Shown: in pieces, positions 1 through 6,086 of the stretch | Position numbering within the stretch: position 1 is the first letter of the stretch | Layout of the letters: each line of letters opens with the position of its first letter | Assembly (NCBI GenBank): GCA_947174965.1 | Contig: CAMWKY010000118.1 | Span: forward strand, 1-6,778 | From: an uncultured Ruminococcus sp. | Lineage (GTDB): Bacteria > Bacillota > Clostridia > Oscillospirales > Ruminococcaceae | Direction: 5' to 3' | Length of the DNA: 6,778 nucleotides | Notes under the pieces: model-generated | Databases searched by the model: none | The model's input: only the letters and a program-made list of their open reading frames with translations | What the model was told of the DNA's origin: nothing | Made by a program: the position numbers and the translations under genes

Positions 1-52
1 ATATCCCCATCGGCCGCACCGTCAGCTGTGTATTAGCGACATGTATGAAATC
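1..52. other. left edge, no gene supported
   Basis: The first 40 bases are clearly more GC-rich (23 of 40) than the AT-rich rest of the window. One frame reads 11 codons and stops at TAG 34-36, which could be the tail of an upstream gene; the frame of the mannanase also stays open to the edge. Neither is long enough to support. No promoter for the mannanase can be seen here, so it must lie further upstream. Confidence 0.3.
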
Positions 53-58
53 GGAGGG
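53..58 (+). promoter_or_regulatory. ribosome binding site of the GH26 mannanase
   Basis: GGAGGG sits 7 bases before the ATG at 66. The earlier in-frame ATG at 45 has no Shine-Dalgarno sequence and would place this site inside the coding region. The site therefore decides the start in favour of 66. Confidence 0.85.
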
Positions 59-65
59 ATTCAAA

Positions 66-2378
66 ATGAAGTTGAATTTTTTTAACAGAACAGGTGCTGC
101 AATAATGGCAGCAGCTATGATGTTGAATGCTACTGCAATAAGTATGGGTACTACTGTTGCAGCAGGCAAAGCAACAAGATATGAATTTGAGGACGGAGTT
201 TCTACAGGTACAGGCAGTGTAAAGACTGATTCAAAGGCTTCGGGCGGAAAATATTTCTATCTTGAAAGCAATAGCGATACTGTTACAATTACAGTTAATG
301 TTGCTTCAACAGGTATGTACAACCTTAAAATCGGTTATAATGCTGAATTTGGTGAAAAGATACAGAACCTTTATGTAAACGGTATAGACCAAGGACAGAT
401 TTCTTTTACTTCTGAAGACTGGGCAGAAGTTGACTGCGGAGCTGTCAAGCTTGAAAAAGGCGATAATGAAGTAATGATAAAGAGTAGCTGGGGCTGGACT
501 AATTTTGATTACCTTGATGTTGAGGAGGCTACACTTTCAGAAATCAAGGCAACTCAAACAACTTGTTGTGATACAGGTGCAACTGCTGAAACAAGGTCAT
601 TAATGGCATATCTTGCAAGTGTTTACGGAAAAAATATCATTTCAGGTCAGCAGGAAATCTATAATTATGGACCTCATGATTTTGAGTATGAATTTGAATA
701 TCTCAAAGAAACTACAGGTCATTATCCTGCAATCAGGGGCTTTGACTATGGAAACAGATGCTGTGTACTTTTCGGACAAAATGATGATGGTTCAACAGAC
801 CGTGTAATTGACTGGGTAAAGAATAAAAATGGTATTGCAACAGCATCATTCCACCTTAATGTACCAAATGATTTTGAAAACTATAAGCTTGGCTCAACAC
901 TTGCTTTTGAGCAGACAACATACAGTGAAAAAACAGATTTTTCACCGTCAAAAGCTGCTACAGAGGGTACAAAGGAAAATGAATATTATGTACAGGCACT
1001 TGAAGTTCTTGCAAAAGATTTCAAGAAACTTGAAGCAGAGGGTATTCCGATAATCTGGCGACCACTTCATGAAGCAGAAGGCGGTGGCGGTGAAACAAAA
1101 TCATGGTTCTGGTGGGGCAGAGAAGGCTCTGAAGCTTACAAGAAACTCTGGATTTACACATATGAAACACTTACACAGAAATTTGATTGTCACAATCTCA
1201 TCTGGGAATGGAATAGCTATAACTATGAGTATTCACAGGACTGGTATCCGGGAGATGAATATGTAGATATTATCGGCTATGATAAATACAGCTGTACAGA
1301 CTGGTCAACAGGAAGTGCTGTACTCAATCATAATGATAGTCCGGTAAGTTCTACATTCTATGGTATCATGAATAAATATAACAGTGCAAAAATGGTTTCA
1401 ATGGCAGAGAACGACTGTTTCTCAACAGTGAGCAACCTTATTGATGAAAAAGCAGGCTGGCTCTATTTCTGTACATGGTATGACGGCGGACGTGATGATA
1501 TAAACTTCCTCACAAATCCAATGTTCAATACAAAGGAAGACACAATTGAGATGTATCAGAGTGAATACTGCATTACACTTGATGAACTTCCCGAAGATTT
1601 GTATAAAAAGGAAACTCCTGCACCTCAGACCACAACAAAAACAACTGCTGACCCGTCAAAGACTACTACAACTACAGTAATCACTACAGAAGCAGACCCA
1701 ACAAAGAATTATGGCAAAGTTGTTTATGACAAGACAAACAAGAGCTATCAGATAACTCTGCCAGAAGCTGCAAAGGAATTTTATGTTGATGTTGAACTTC
1801 CAAAGGGAATTGAGTATGCAAACGGCGGAATGGGTGTAAGCATTGAACTTGACGGCGAATACTACTGGGCAAATATTCAGTGGGAAGCAAAGGCAAGCGG
1901 TGCTGTAAAGGTAAATGTTGTTGACAACTTCTTCAACTGCTCACTTGGTACAGAAGTTATTGAAGATGAGTCACTTATTGAGAAAATCAAGGCAGAACTT
2001 GGAAAATCAAAGACATATGAAGGTCAGATATGGTATGCACAGGAGGGCGGAAAGTCCGCATCAACTGACGGTGTAAAGATTACTGGTGCATATATCAAAA
2101 AAGAATCATCAGGCAGTACCACAACTACAACAACAGGCGGAAGCACTGTTGCAGTTAAACTTCTCGGTGATGCAAACTGCGATGGTGAATTGAATATTGC
2201 TGATGCTACAGCTATTATTCAGCATCTCGGCAATCAGGATAAATATGGACTTTCAGAGCAGGGTCTTGCAAATGCAGACTGCTGTAACGTTGGAGACGGT
2301 GTAACCGGTCTTGATGCACTTGCAATTCAGAGACTCGAAGCAAAAATGATTGATAAGCTTCCTGATACAGCTGAATAA
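66..2378 (+). CDS. secreted GH26 beta-mannanase with CBM35-like module and dockerin
   Basis: Predicted extracellular endo-beta-1,4-mannanase that docks into a cellulosome. Numbering from the ATG at 66 (770 aa): signal peptide 1 to about 33 (basic start, Ala/Met-rich core); CBM35-like beta-sandwich about 37-153; GH26 domain about 158-508. In GH26 the acid/base is Glu336 in WRPLHE and the nucleophile is Glu448 in SMAEND, with the conserved PGDEYVDIIGYDKY stretch between them. A Thr-rich linker (about 519-545) leads to a beta-rich module at 549-679 that I cannot assign. A short Thr linker (684-690) precedes a Ruminococcus-type dockerin (699-766) with two calcium loops, 702-713 and 738-750. Both catalytic residues are present, so it should be active. 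Mannan is the usual GH26 substrate, but some members cut mixed-linkage glucan or beta-1,3-xylan, so substrate is inference. No strong terminator follows. Confidence 0.95.
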   Translation: MKLNFFNRTGAAIMAAAMMLNATAISMGTTVAAGKATRYEFEDGVSTGTGSVKTDSKASGGKYFYLESNSDTVTITVNVASTGMYNLKIGYNAEFGEKIQNLYVNGIDQGQISFTSEDWAEVDCGAVKLEKGDNEVMIKSSWGWTNFDYLDVEEATLSEIKATQTTCCDTGATAETRSLMAYLASVYGKNIISGQQEIYNYGPHDFEYEFEYLKETTGHYPAIRGFDYGNRCCVLFGQNDDGSTDRVIDWVKNKNGIATASFHLNVPNDFENYKLGSTLAFEQTTYSEKTDFSPSKAATEGTKENEYYVQALEVLAKDFKKLEAEGIPIIWRPLHEAEGGGGETKSWFWWGREGSEAYKKLWIYTYETLTQKFDCHNLIWEWNSYNYEYSQDWYPGDEYVDIIGYDKYSCTDWSTGSAVLNHNDSPVSSTFYGIMNKYNSAKMVSMAENDCFSTVSNLIDEKAGWLYFCTWYDGGRDDINFLTNPMFNTKEDTIEMYQSEYCITLDELPEDLYKKETPAPQTTTKTTADPSKTTTTTVITTEADPTKNYGKVVYDKTNKSYQITLPEAAKEFYVDVELPKGIEYANGGMGVSIELDGEYYWANIQWEAKASGAVKVNVVDNFFNCSLGTEVIEDESLIEKIKAELGKSKTYEGQIWYAQEGGKSASTDGVKITGAYIKKESSGSTTTTTTGGSTVAVKLLGDANCDGELNIADATAIIQHLGNQDKYGLSEQGLANADCCNVGDGVTGLDALAIQRLEAKMIDKLPDTAE

Positions 2379-2427
2379 AACGTGCAGTTAAAGACAAATC
2401 AAAAAAATTTATCTTTTTTGCTTAAAA

Positions 2428-2459
2428 TGTAAACTGGGATTTTTTGCTTTTTGTTTACA
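2428..2459. repeat. inverted repeat TGTAAAC/GTTTACA in the intergenic region
   Basis: TGTAAAC at 2428-2434 is mirrored by GTTTACA at 2453-2459 with 18 bases between. A direct repeat TTTTTTGCTT (2414-2423 and 2440-2449) overlaps it. It could be a weak hairpin in the mannanase 3' end or an operator upstream of the promoter at 2493, but in an AT-rich spacer it may be chance. The rest of 2379-2492 holds no gene and no convincing terminator. Confidence 0.3.
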
Positions 2460-2492
2460 ATGTAGAAAATATGTGAATTTTTTTATATATCG

Positions 2493-2521
2493 TTGACAAA
2501 ATAAAAGAGATGTATTATAAT
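2493..2521 (+). promoter_or_regulatory. perfect consensus sigma-70/SigA-type promoter
   Basis: TTGACA at 2493-2498 and TATAAT at 2516-2521 match the housekeeping consensus at all 12 positions, with the ideal 17-base spacer and an AT-rich upstream stretch. Transcription should start near 2528, giving a leader of about 28 bases with GGAGG at 2542-2546, 9 bases before the ATG at 2556. It implies strong expression of the anchored protein downstream. Confidence 0.9.
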
Positions 2522-2555
2522 CATCATAGACATTAAAATTTGGAGGCTTTTTATT

Positions 2556-3242
2556 ATGAAAAATTTAGGAAAATTAATCGCTTTTGGTGCAACTGCTGTT
2601 ATGTGTTCTGCTGTAGTTTTCAGCCCTGTTGTAAATTCAGCAAATGTAGAACTTTCAAGCTATGCTGTAGAGGCTTCAGTTGCTGATTTATCAGCTTCTG
2701 ATATATGTGCTGCTATAAATTCATACCTTTCACAGAATGATGACTGGAAGAACTATACAGTATCTGAAAGCAGCTTTGCTGATAACACTGTTGCTTTGGT
2801 TTCAAAAGAAACTAATGAAGAATCCGATTTCTCATGCACTGTTGATGCTGAAACAGGAAATGCAAAGATATTGGCTAAAGATTTAGATGCTGCACAGGCA
2901 GAGTTCAGTGTATGGGATTATACTAACGCTGAGCCAGCAGTAACTACAACAGAAACAACTACAACAGAAACAACAACTGAAACATCTACAACAGAGACAA
3001 CAACAGAAACAACAGAAACATCAACTACAGAGACATCAACAAGCACAACAACTTCAACAAGCACTACAACAACTACAACTTCAACTACAACAACCACAAC
3101 TACAAAGGCTGGCACTACTACTACAACTACAACAAAAGCTGGCAACTCACCAAAAACAGGTGTTGCAGGTGTAGGAGCAGCAGTTGTATTAATGGGCGCA
3201 GCAGTTGCAACAGCATTTGCTTTACGCAAAAAAGAGGACTAA
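2556..3242 (+). CDS. Thr-rich cell-wall-anchored surface protein, function unknown
   Basis: A 228-aa exported protein with typical sortase-substrate layout. Residues 1 to about 29 or 40 form a signal peptide (MKNLGK, then a hydrophobic core; cleavage perhaps after NSA or VEA). Residues about 41-125 are a small acidic domain with two cysteines (51, 94); its end, VDAETGNAKI, faintly recalls the PepSY pattern, not enough to assign it. Residues 130-196 are a Thr-dominated linker. Then come SPKTG (198-202), a hydrophobic helix (203-223) and the tail RKKED, a sorting signal in which Ser replaces Leu of LPXTG. The long stalk suggests display of the small domain beyond the wall. It follows the dockerin mannanase but has no cohesin or dockerin, so a cellulosome role is not shown. 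It has its own perfect promoter and terminator. Confidence 0.88.
   Translation: MKNLGKLIAFGATAVMCSAVVFSPVVNSANVELSSYAVEASVADLSASDICAAINSYLSQNDDWKNYTVSESSFADNTVALVSKETNEESDFSCTVDAETGNAKILAKDLDAAQAEFSVWDYTNAEPAVTTTETTTTETTTETSTTETTTETTETSTTETSTSTTTSTSTTTTTTSTTTTTTTKAGTTTTTTTKAGNSPKTGVAGVGAAVVLMGAAVATAFALRKKED
2943..3143 (+). repeat. threonine-codon low-complexity tract
   Basis: About 67 codons, mostly ACA and ACT with GAA/GAG and TCA/TCT mixed in, encode TTTE- and TST-type repeats and end in two exact copies of a ten-residue unit, seven Thr then KAG (residues 177-196). The two copies differ in synonymous codons. Such tracts are prone to length change between strains. Confidence 0.85.
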
Positions 3243-3260
3243 TTTAAAATAAGCAAAAAT

Positions 3261-3291
3261 AAAGCAGTCTCTTTTAAAGGGACTGCTTTTT
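3261..3291 (+). terminator. rho-independent terminator, probably bidirectional
   Basis: AAAGCAGTC (3261-3269) pairs perfectly with GACTGCTTT (3281-3289); further pairs inside shorten the loop. The plus strand runs on with a T tract (3287-3291), ending the surface-protein transcript 19 bases after its stop codon. Read on the minus strand, the same stem is followed by TTTATTTTTGCTT, so it could also stop transcripts coming from the right. Confidence 0.88.
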
Positions 3292-3312
3292 GTTAAATGG
3301 AGATGATTATTA

Positions 3313-3903
3313 ATGCTTGAAATGGTAAAAGGCTGTTATGTTCCTTGTGCTGATAAGCTTAAAGAGGAGTATATGATTGATAAATGCTATATAACAGCAA
3401 ATGTAAACGCAAGTAAAATAGAAGAAATTATTCAGCATTTTATAATAATACAGAAAGAACTTATATTTTTCATACTTGAACTGCCTGCAAATGCAGTTGC
3501 TGAAGAAAAAATCCAGACAGACAAACCTGTTTCATTACACAGAGATGTATATTATATTGACGGACTTACAAATGAACAGGCACTCATTTTGTTCATGAAA
3601 TACAAGGAACTGCTTATAAATGATGGTCTTTGTCGGTTCGGATTCGGAGTACAGGACAATTCAGCAGAAATAATGCTGAATGAGTATAATATTATGACAT
3701 TCTGGACAAATAATATGCAGAAGTATAGTATGTTTTTTGATACTCATGGCATACACATCACAGATAACTATATTTCTGCGTGGGACACATTCAGCAGTGA
3801 TAATCCCGGACAATGCAAATCTGTCACAGTGAACGATATAAGCGTATACGATTTGCCAGAAAAGCTGAAAGAATATGGAATGTATTTTGCTGAAACAAGA
3901 TAA
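3313..3903 (+). CDS. unknown cytoplasmic protein, 196 aa
   Basis: I do not recognise a named family. The product is soluble in appearance, with no signal peptide and no membrane segment beyond a short hydrophobic strand (FFILELPAN, 52-60). Distinctive stretches are YYIDGLTNEQALILF (80-94), LLINDGLCRFGFG (100-112), FFDTHGI (141-147) and SAWDTF (155-160), which give it the look of a conserved alpha/beta protein rather than a random frame. The start at 3313 is chosen for GGAG at 3299-3302, 10 bases upstream. An in-frame ATG at 3373 follows AGGAG by only 3 bases, too close for a good site, but the protein could begin there as MIDKCYITAN. The gene begins right after the terminator with no space for a promoter, so it probably depends on read-through. 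It ends 6 bases from the convergent nfi gene. Confidence 0.78.
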   Translation: MLEMVKGCYVPCADKLKEEYMIDKCYITANVNASKIEEIIQHFIIIQKELIFFILELPANAVAEEKIQTDKPVSLHRDVYYIDGLTNEQALILFMKYKELLINDGLCRFGFGVQDNSAEIMLNEYNIMTFWTNNMQKYSMFFDTHGIHITDNYISAWDTFSSDNPGQCKSVTVNDISVYDLPEKLKEYGMYFAETR

Positions 3904-3909
3904 TAATAG

Positions 3910-4587
3910 CTATATATTCAGTAAACGCCTTTGCTCGTGTGTTTCAAGGTCTGCAAGCCTTGTCGGTATCGGGATATGACTTTCTTTTCCTGTTAAAGCA
4001 AGAGTGATTTTTGTTGCAGTATCAAGTGAAATATAATTCCCGACTGATAAAAATACAGGCTTTACATTATCATGAGTACGCAGAACTCTGCCATATACTT
4101 CATTTTCAATCACAATATCAGTAAAACTTCCTGCAACAGAATCAGGCTCAATGTAATCAGCATTATTTACACGAAAATAAGTTTTTGCAACTCCGATAGT
4201 AGCAGTATTCAGATAAAAAGAAGCGTGAGTTGCGATACCCATATGTCGTGGGTGCAGATAGCCGTTGCCGTCGAACATATAAATATCGGGTCTGCACTCA
4301 AGTTTTTCTACAGCTTTCATAATAAGCGGAAGTTCACGAAATGCAAGAAATGACGGTATATAAGGTACTTCAATTTTTCCGCTGTAATGCTGTTTTTCAA
4401 TTATTTCATGAGTTGCATAGTCCGTCACCACAATACAGCATACAGCATATTCTTCATTATTACGATTCCAGTAAGCAAGGTCAACACCTGCAACCGTTTT
4501 AATCTCCGACAATTGAAAACTGTCGGAGATTTTTATTTTATCCCTGAAAGAGTTCTGAATTTCAAGAAATTTTTCTGTATCACTCAT
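3910..4587 (-). CDS. nfi: endonuclease V (deoxyinosine 3' endonuclease)
   Basis: Cuts DNA at the second phosphodiester bond 3' of deoxyinosine to begin repair of deaminated adenine; cytoplasmic, Mg-dependent. At 225 aa it has the usual family length. Motifs in order: AGVDLAYW with metal ligand Asp36; VPYIPSFLAFRE with the wedge PYIP (75-78) and Glu85; FDGNGYLHPRHMG with Asp106; IGVAK with Lys135; PTRLAD (208-213). The usual GH(R/K) after the late SxG strand reads GNY here (183-185), an Asn in place of a commonly conserved His. The ATG at 4587 is chosen because AGGTGA (4598-4593) lies 5 bases before it; a GTG at 4596 would sit inside that site. It is the last gene of the minus-strand operon, with its binding site overlapping the coaX stop. 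Codons 19-29 hold a perfect inverted repeat. Confidence 0.96.
   Translation of the reverse strand: MSDTEKFLEIQNSFRDKIKISDSFQLSEIKTVAGVDLAYWNRNNEEYAVCCIVVTDYATHEIIEKQHYSGKIEVPYIPSFLAFRELPLIMKAVEKLECRPDIYMFDGNGYLHPRHMGIATHASFYLNTATIGVAKTYFRVNNADYIEPDSVAGSFTDIVIENEVYGRVLRTHDNVKPVFLSVGNYISLDTATKITLALTGKESHIPIPTRLADLETHEQRRLLNI
4501..4539 (+). terminator. terminator-like hairpin inside nfi, facing the plus strand
   Basis: AATCTCCGACA (4501-4511) pairs perfectly with TGTCGGAGATT (4521-4531) over a 9-base loop, and the plus strand then reads TTTTATTTT. This is the classical shape of an intrinsic terminator for plus-strand RNA, antisense to nfi. On the minus strand the stem is followed by AAAACGG, so nfi mRNA should not end here, though it would carry the hairpin at codons 19-29. 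Termination is inferred from shape only. Confidence 0.6.
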
Positions 4588-4592
4588 GAAAA

Positions 4593-4598
4593 TCACCT
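4593..4598 (-). promoter_or_regulatory. nfi ribosome binding site overlapping the coaX stop
   Basis: AGGTGA (reading 4598 to 4593) contains the TGA stop of coaX and lies 5 bases before the nfi ATG. Ribosomes finishing coaX end on the nfi binding site, which suggests translational coupling. Confidence 0.8.
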
Positions 4599-5366
4599 TT
4601 TTTTATTTTTATGATAGATTATAGTCAAACCTTTTATCAGTAAATCCTTGTCAATGGTAATATTTTTTCTGCAAAGCGGTACAACAACAGACGAAAGTCC
4701 ACCTGTTGCGACAGTAGTACATGATTCGCCTAATTCTTCTTCAATACGTTCAATTATGCCGTCCAAAGCGCACGCATTTGAATACAGTACACCGCTTTTC
4801 ATGCAGTCGATAGTATTTGTACCGATTATATTTGGTGGAAGTTCAAAGTCGATTTTCGGAAGTTGTGCGGTACGCTGAATAAGTGCATCAGTTGCAACGC
4901 CCATACCAGTCATTATAAGTCCGCCGATATAGTTCTTGTTTTTGTCAACAACAGAAACAGTAGTAGCTGTACCCATATCAATAATAATAAGCGGTACAGG
5001 ATATGTATTTATCGCAGCTACAGCATCAACAGCCTGGTCACTTCCCAGCTGTTTCGGATTATCAATAATTATATTCAACCCTGTTTTAACTCCTGCACCG
5101 ACAACAAGAGTTTCCACTCTGAAAAGCTTTCTGACAGCCTCTTTTACAGTATTTGTCACGGACGGCACAACTGACGACATAACAGCATCATCAATATCAT
5201 CACAGCAGAAATTATTCATTTCAAGAATATTTTTGATAAGCGACGCATATTCAGTTGCAGTTGCATTGTGGTTTGTTGAGATTCTCTCAAATACAACTAT
5301 GTTGTCATTTTCGTCAACACAGCCGAAAACTATATTTGTATTTCCAATATCAACAGCTAAAAGCAT
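4593..5366 (-). CDS. coaX: type III pantothenate kinase
   Basis: Phosphorylates pantothenate to 4'-phosphopantothenate, the first committed step of coenzyme A synthesis, in the cytoplasm. Type III enzymes of the ASKHA fold are not feedback-inhibited by CoA and need a monovalent cation. The 257 aa show the family's motifs in order: DIGNTN (6-11, phosphate loop), SSVVPSVT (64-71), GVKTG (92-96), LGSDQAVDAVAA (107-118) with the catalytic-type Asp110, DMGTATT (130-136), GGLIMTG (148-154), TAQLP (166-170), IGTNT (181-185) and the C-terminal VATGG (219-223). Many homologues have GADR where this one has GSDQ, so the Arg is absent. The start is firm: AGGAGG (5379-5374) 7 bases before the ATG. It lies 15 bases after the membrane-protein gene and is coupled to nfi. 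Confidence 0.96.
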   Translation of the reverse strand: MLLAVDIGNTNIVFGCVDENDNIVVFERISTNHNATATEYASLIKNILEMNNFCCDDIDDAVMSSVVPSVTNTVKEAVRKLFRVETLVVGAGVKTGLNIIIDNPKQLGSDQAVDAVAAINTYPVPLIIIDMGTATTVSVVDKNKNYIGGLIMTGMGVATDALIQRTAQLPKIDFELPPNIIGTNTIDCMKSGVLYSNACALDGIIERIEEELGESCTTVATGGLSSVVVPLCRKNITIDKDLLIKGLTIIYHKNKKR

Positions 5367-5381
5367 AATAAAACCTCCTGA

Positions 5382-6056
5382 TTAAATAAATCTGTTTGCA
5401 TCTTCCCAGCGTATAAAATGTTTGTACTTTATCACGATAATATTTTTTGGTGGATAACCATAAGTTTCAAGTACATATTTGCCGTCGGGGAGATAGAATA
5501 CTATAAATTTTCTTCTTCCACCTCTTGTCATTTCACCTTCAAATGAGTGGTCAACCTCAATTCTTGTATATATAGCTGAATTGTCCATATTCGCCCATAT
5601 ATGCTCCCATACGGCATATACTGCAAGGCAAATCAAAGTTACAGGCAGAAGAATTGCAAGTGATACAAGCATAGCCTGCACACCGTCCGACAGCATTACA
5701 AAGAAAGCTATTATAAGTTCAATTCCGATTACAACTGCCGTAGAAATAAGAGAATCTTTTTTATCAATGCGGAATTTCTTTTTCAATCTGTCGGGGAACT
5801 TTTTCCATTCAGGCGGACTTGCTTCAGCAATTTTCTCTTTTTCATCGGGATTAAGGCGGTGTATTACAGCATAATCAACAGCAAGTGTGAGTAAAATAAG
5901 TGCAATACTTCCAATCAAAAGATATATGTAACCTGATTCATTTGTTATAGCATAAAGTCCAATTACTAATGTTATTACAAAAAATGCTCCGAAAAGCGAA
6001 AACATAACGGGTATGCTTTTCCCGTAAAAAAGATGTCTGTATTTAAGTCGTTTCAT
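5382..6056 (-). CDS. four-helix membrane protein of unknown function, copy B
   Basis: A 224-aa protein with no family I recognise. Four likely membrane helices at about 15-37, 43-66, 102-123 and 128-149 form two hairpins. A very basic cytoplasmic-type loop (67-101, rich in Lys, with WKKFPDR and KKKFRIDKK) separates them. The last 75 residues are soluble, with alternating hydrophobic strands and the motif RGGRRKFIVFYLPDGKYVL (178-196), probably a small beta domain. It is a tandem paralogue of the gene upstream, about three quarters identical by eye, with a two-residue insertion in the loop after helix 1. The start is shared by both copies: GGGGGA 6 bases before the ATG, an unusual G-run version of a ribosome binding site. 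It is followed after 15 bases by coaX, so it is likely in the same operon. Confidence 0.87.
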   Translation of the reverse strand: MKRLKYRHLFYGKSIPVMFSLFGAFFVITLVIGLYAITNESGYIYLLIGSIALILLTLAVDYAVIHRLNPDEKEKIAEASPPEWKKFPDRLKKKFRIDKKDSLISTAVVIGIELIIAFFVMLSDGVQAMLVSLAILLPVTLICLAVYAVWEHIWANMDNSAIYTRIEVDHSFEGEMTRGGRRKFIVFYLPDGKYVLETYGYPPKNIIVIKYKHFIRWEDANRFI

Positions 6057-6079
6057 AATAAATCCCCCACTATATCATA
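6025..6079. repeat. identical 55-base block, copy B of the tandem duplication
   Basis: Positions 6025-6079 equal 6724-6778 base for base. The block covers the ribosome binding site and the first codons of both paralogues (MKRLKYRHLF...), plus 23 bases upstream of the ATG. The period is 699 bases. The second block touches the window edge, so its true length is unknown. Confidence 0.95.
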
Positions 6080-6086
6080 TACATTA

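Noticed and set aside
45..65. Earlier start of the mannanase at the ATG at 45
   Set aside because: It has no ribosome binding site, and the good GGAGGG site serves the ATG at 66, which also gives a cleaner signal peptide.
2400..2420. A/T-only stem (CAAAAAA with TTTTTTG) as terminator of the mannanase
   Set aside because: Only one G-C pair in a 7-bp stem; too weak to support termination.
2918..3229. Open frame on the minus strand made mostly of valine
   Set aside because: It is the complement of the threonine-codon tract (ACA/ACT read as TGT/AGT-type codons in a shifted frame), has no ribosome binding site and lies inside a well-supported gene.
3479..3498. AACTGC/GCAGTT inverted repeat in the unknown gene
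   Set aside because: A six-base stem inside coding sequence with no T tract; expected by chance.
3944..3961. CAAGG/CCTTG hairpin near the nfi end as a shared terminator of the convergent genes
   Set aside because: Five base pairs, no T run on either strand, and it encodes conserved nfi residues.
4936..5385. 149-codon open frame on the plus strand across coaX
   Set aside because: It is antisense to a clearly recognised gene with all its motifs, shows no homology-like pattern and has no convincing start signal.
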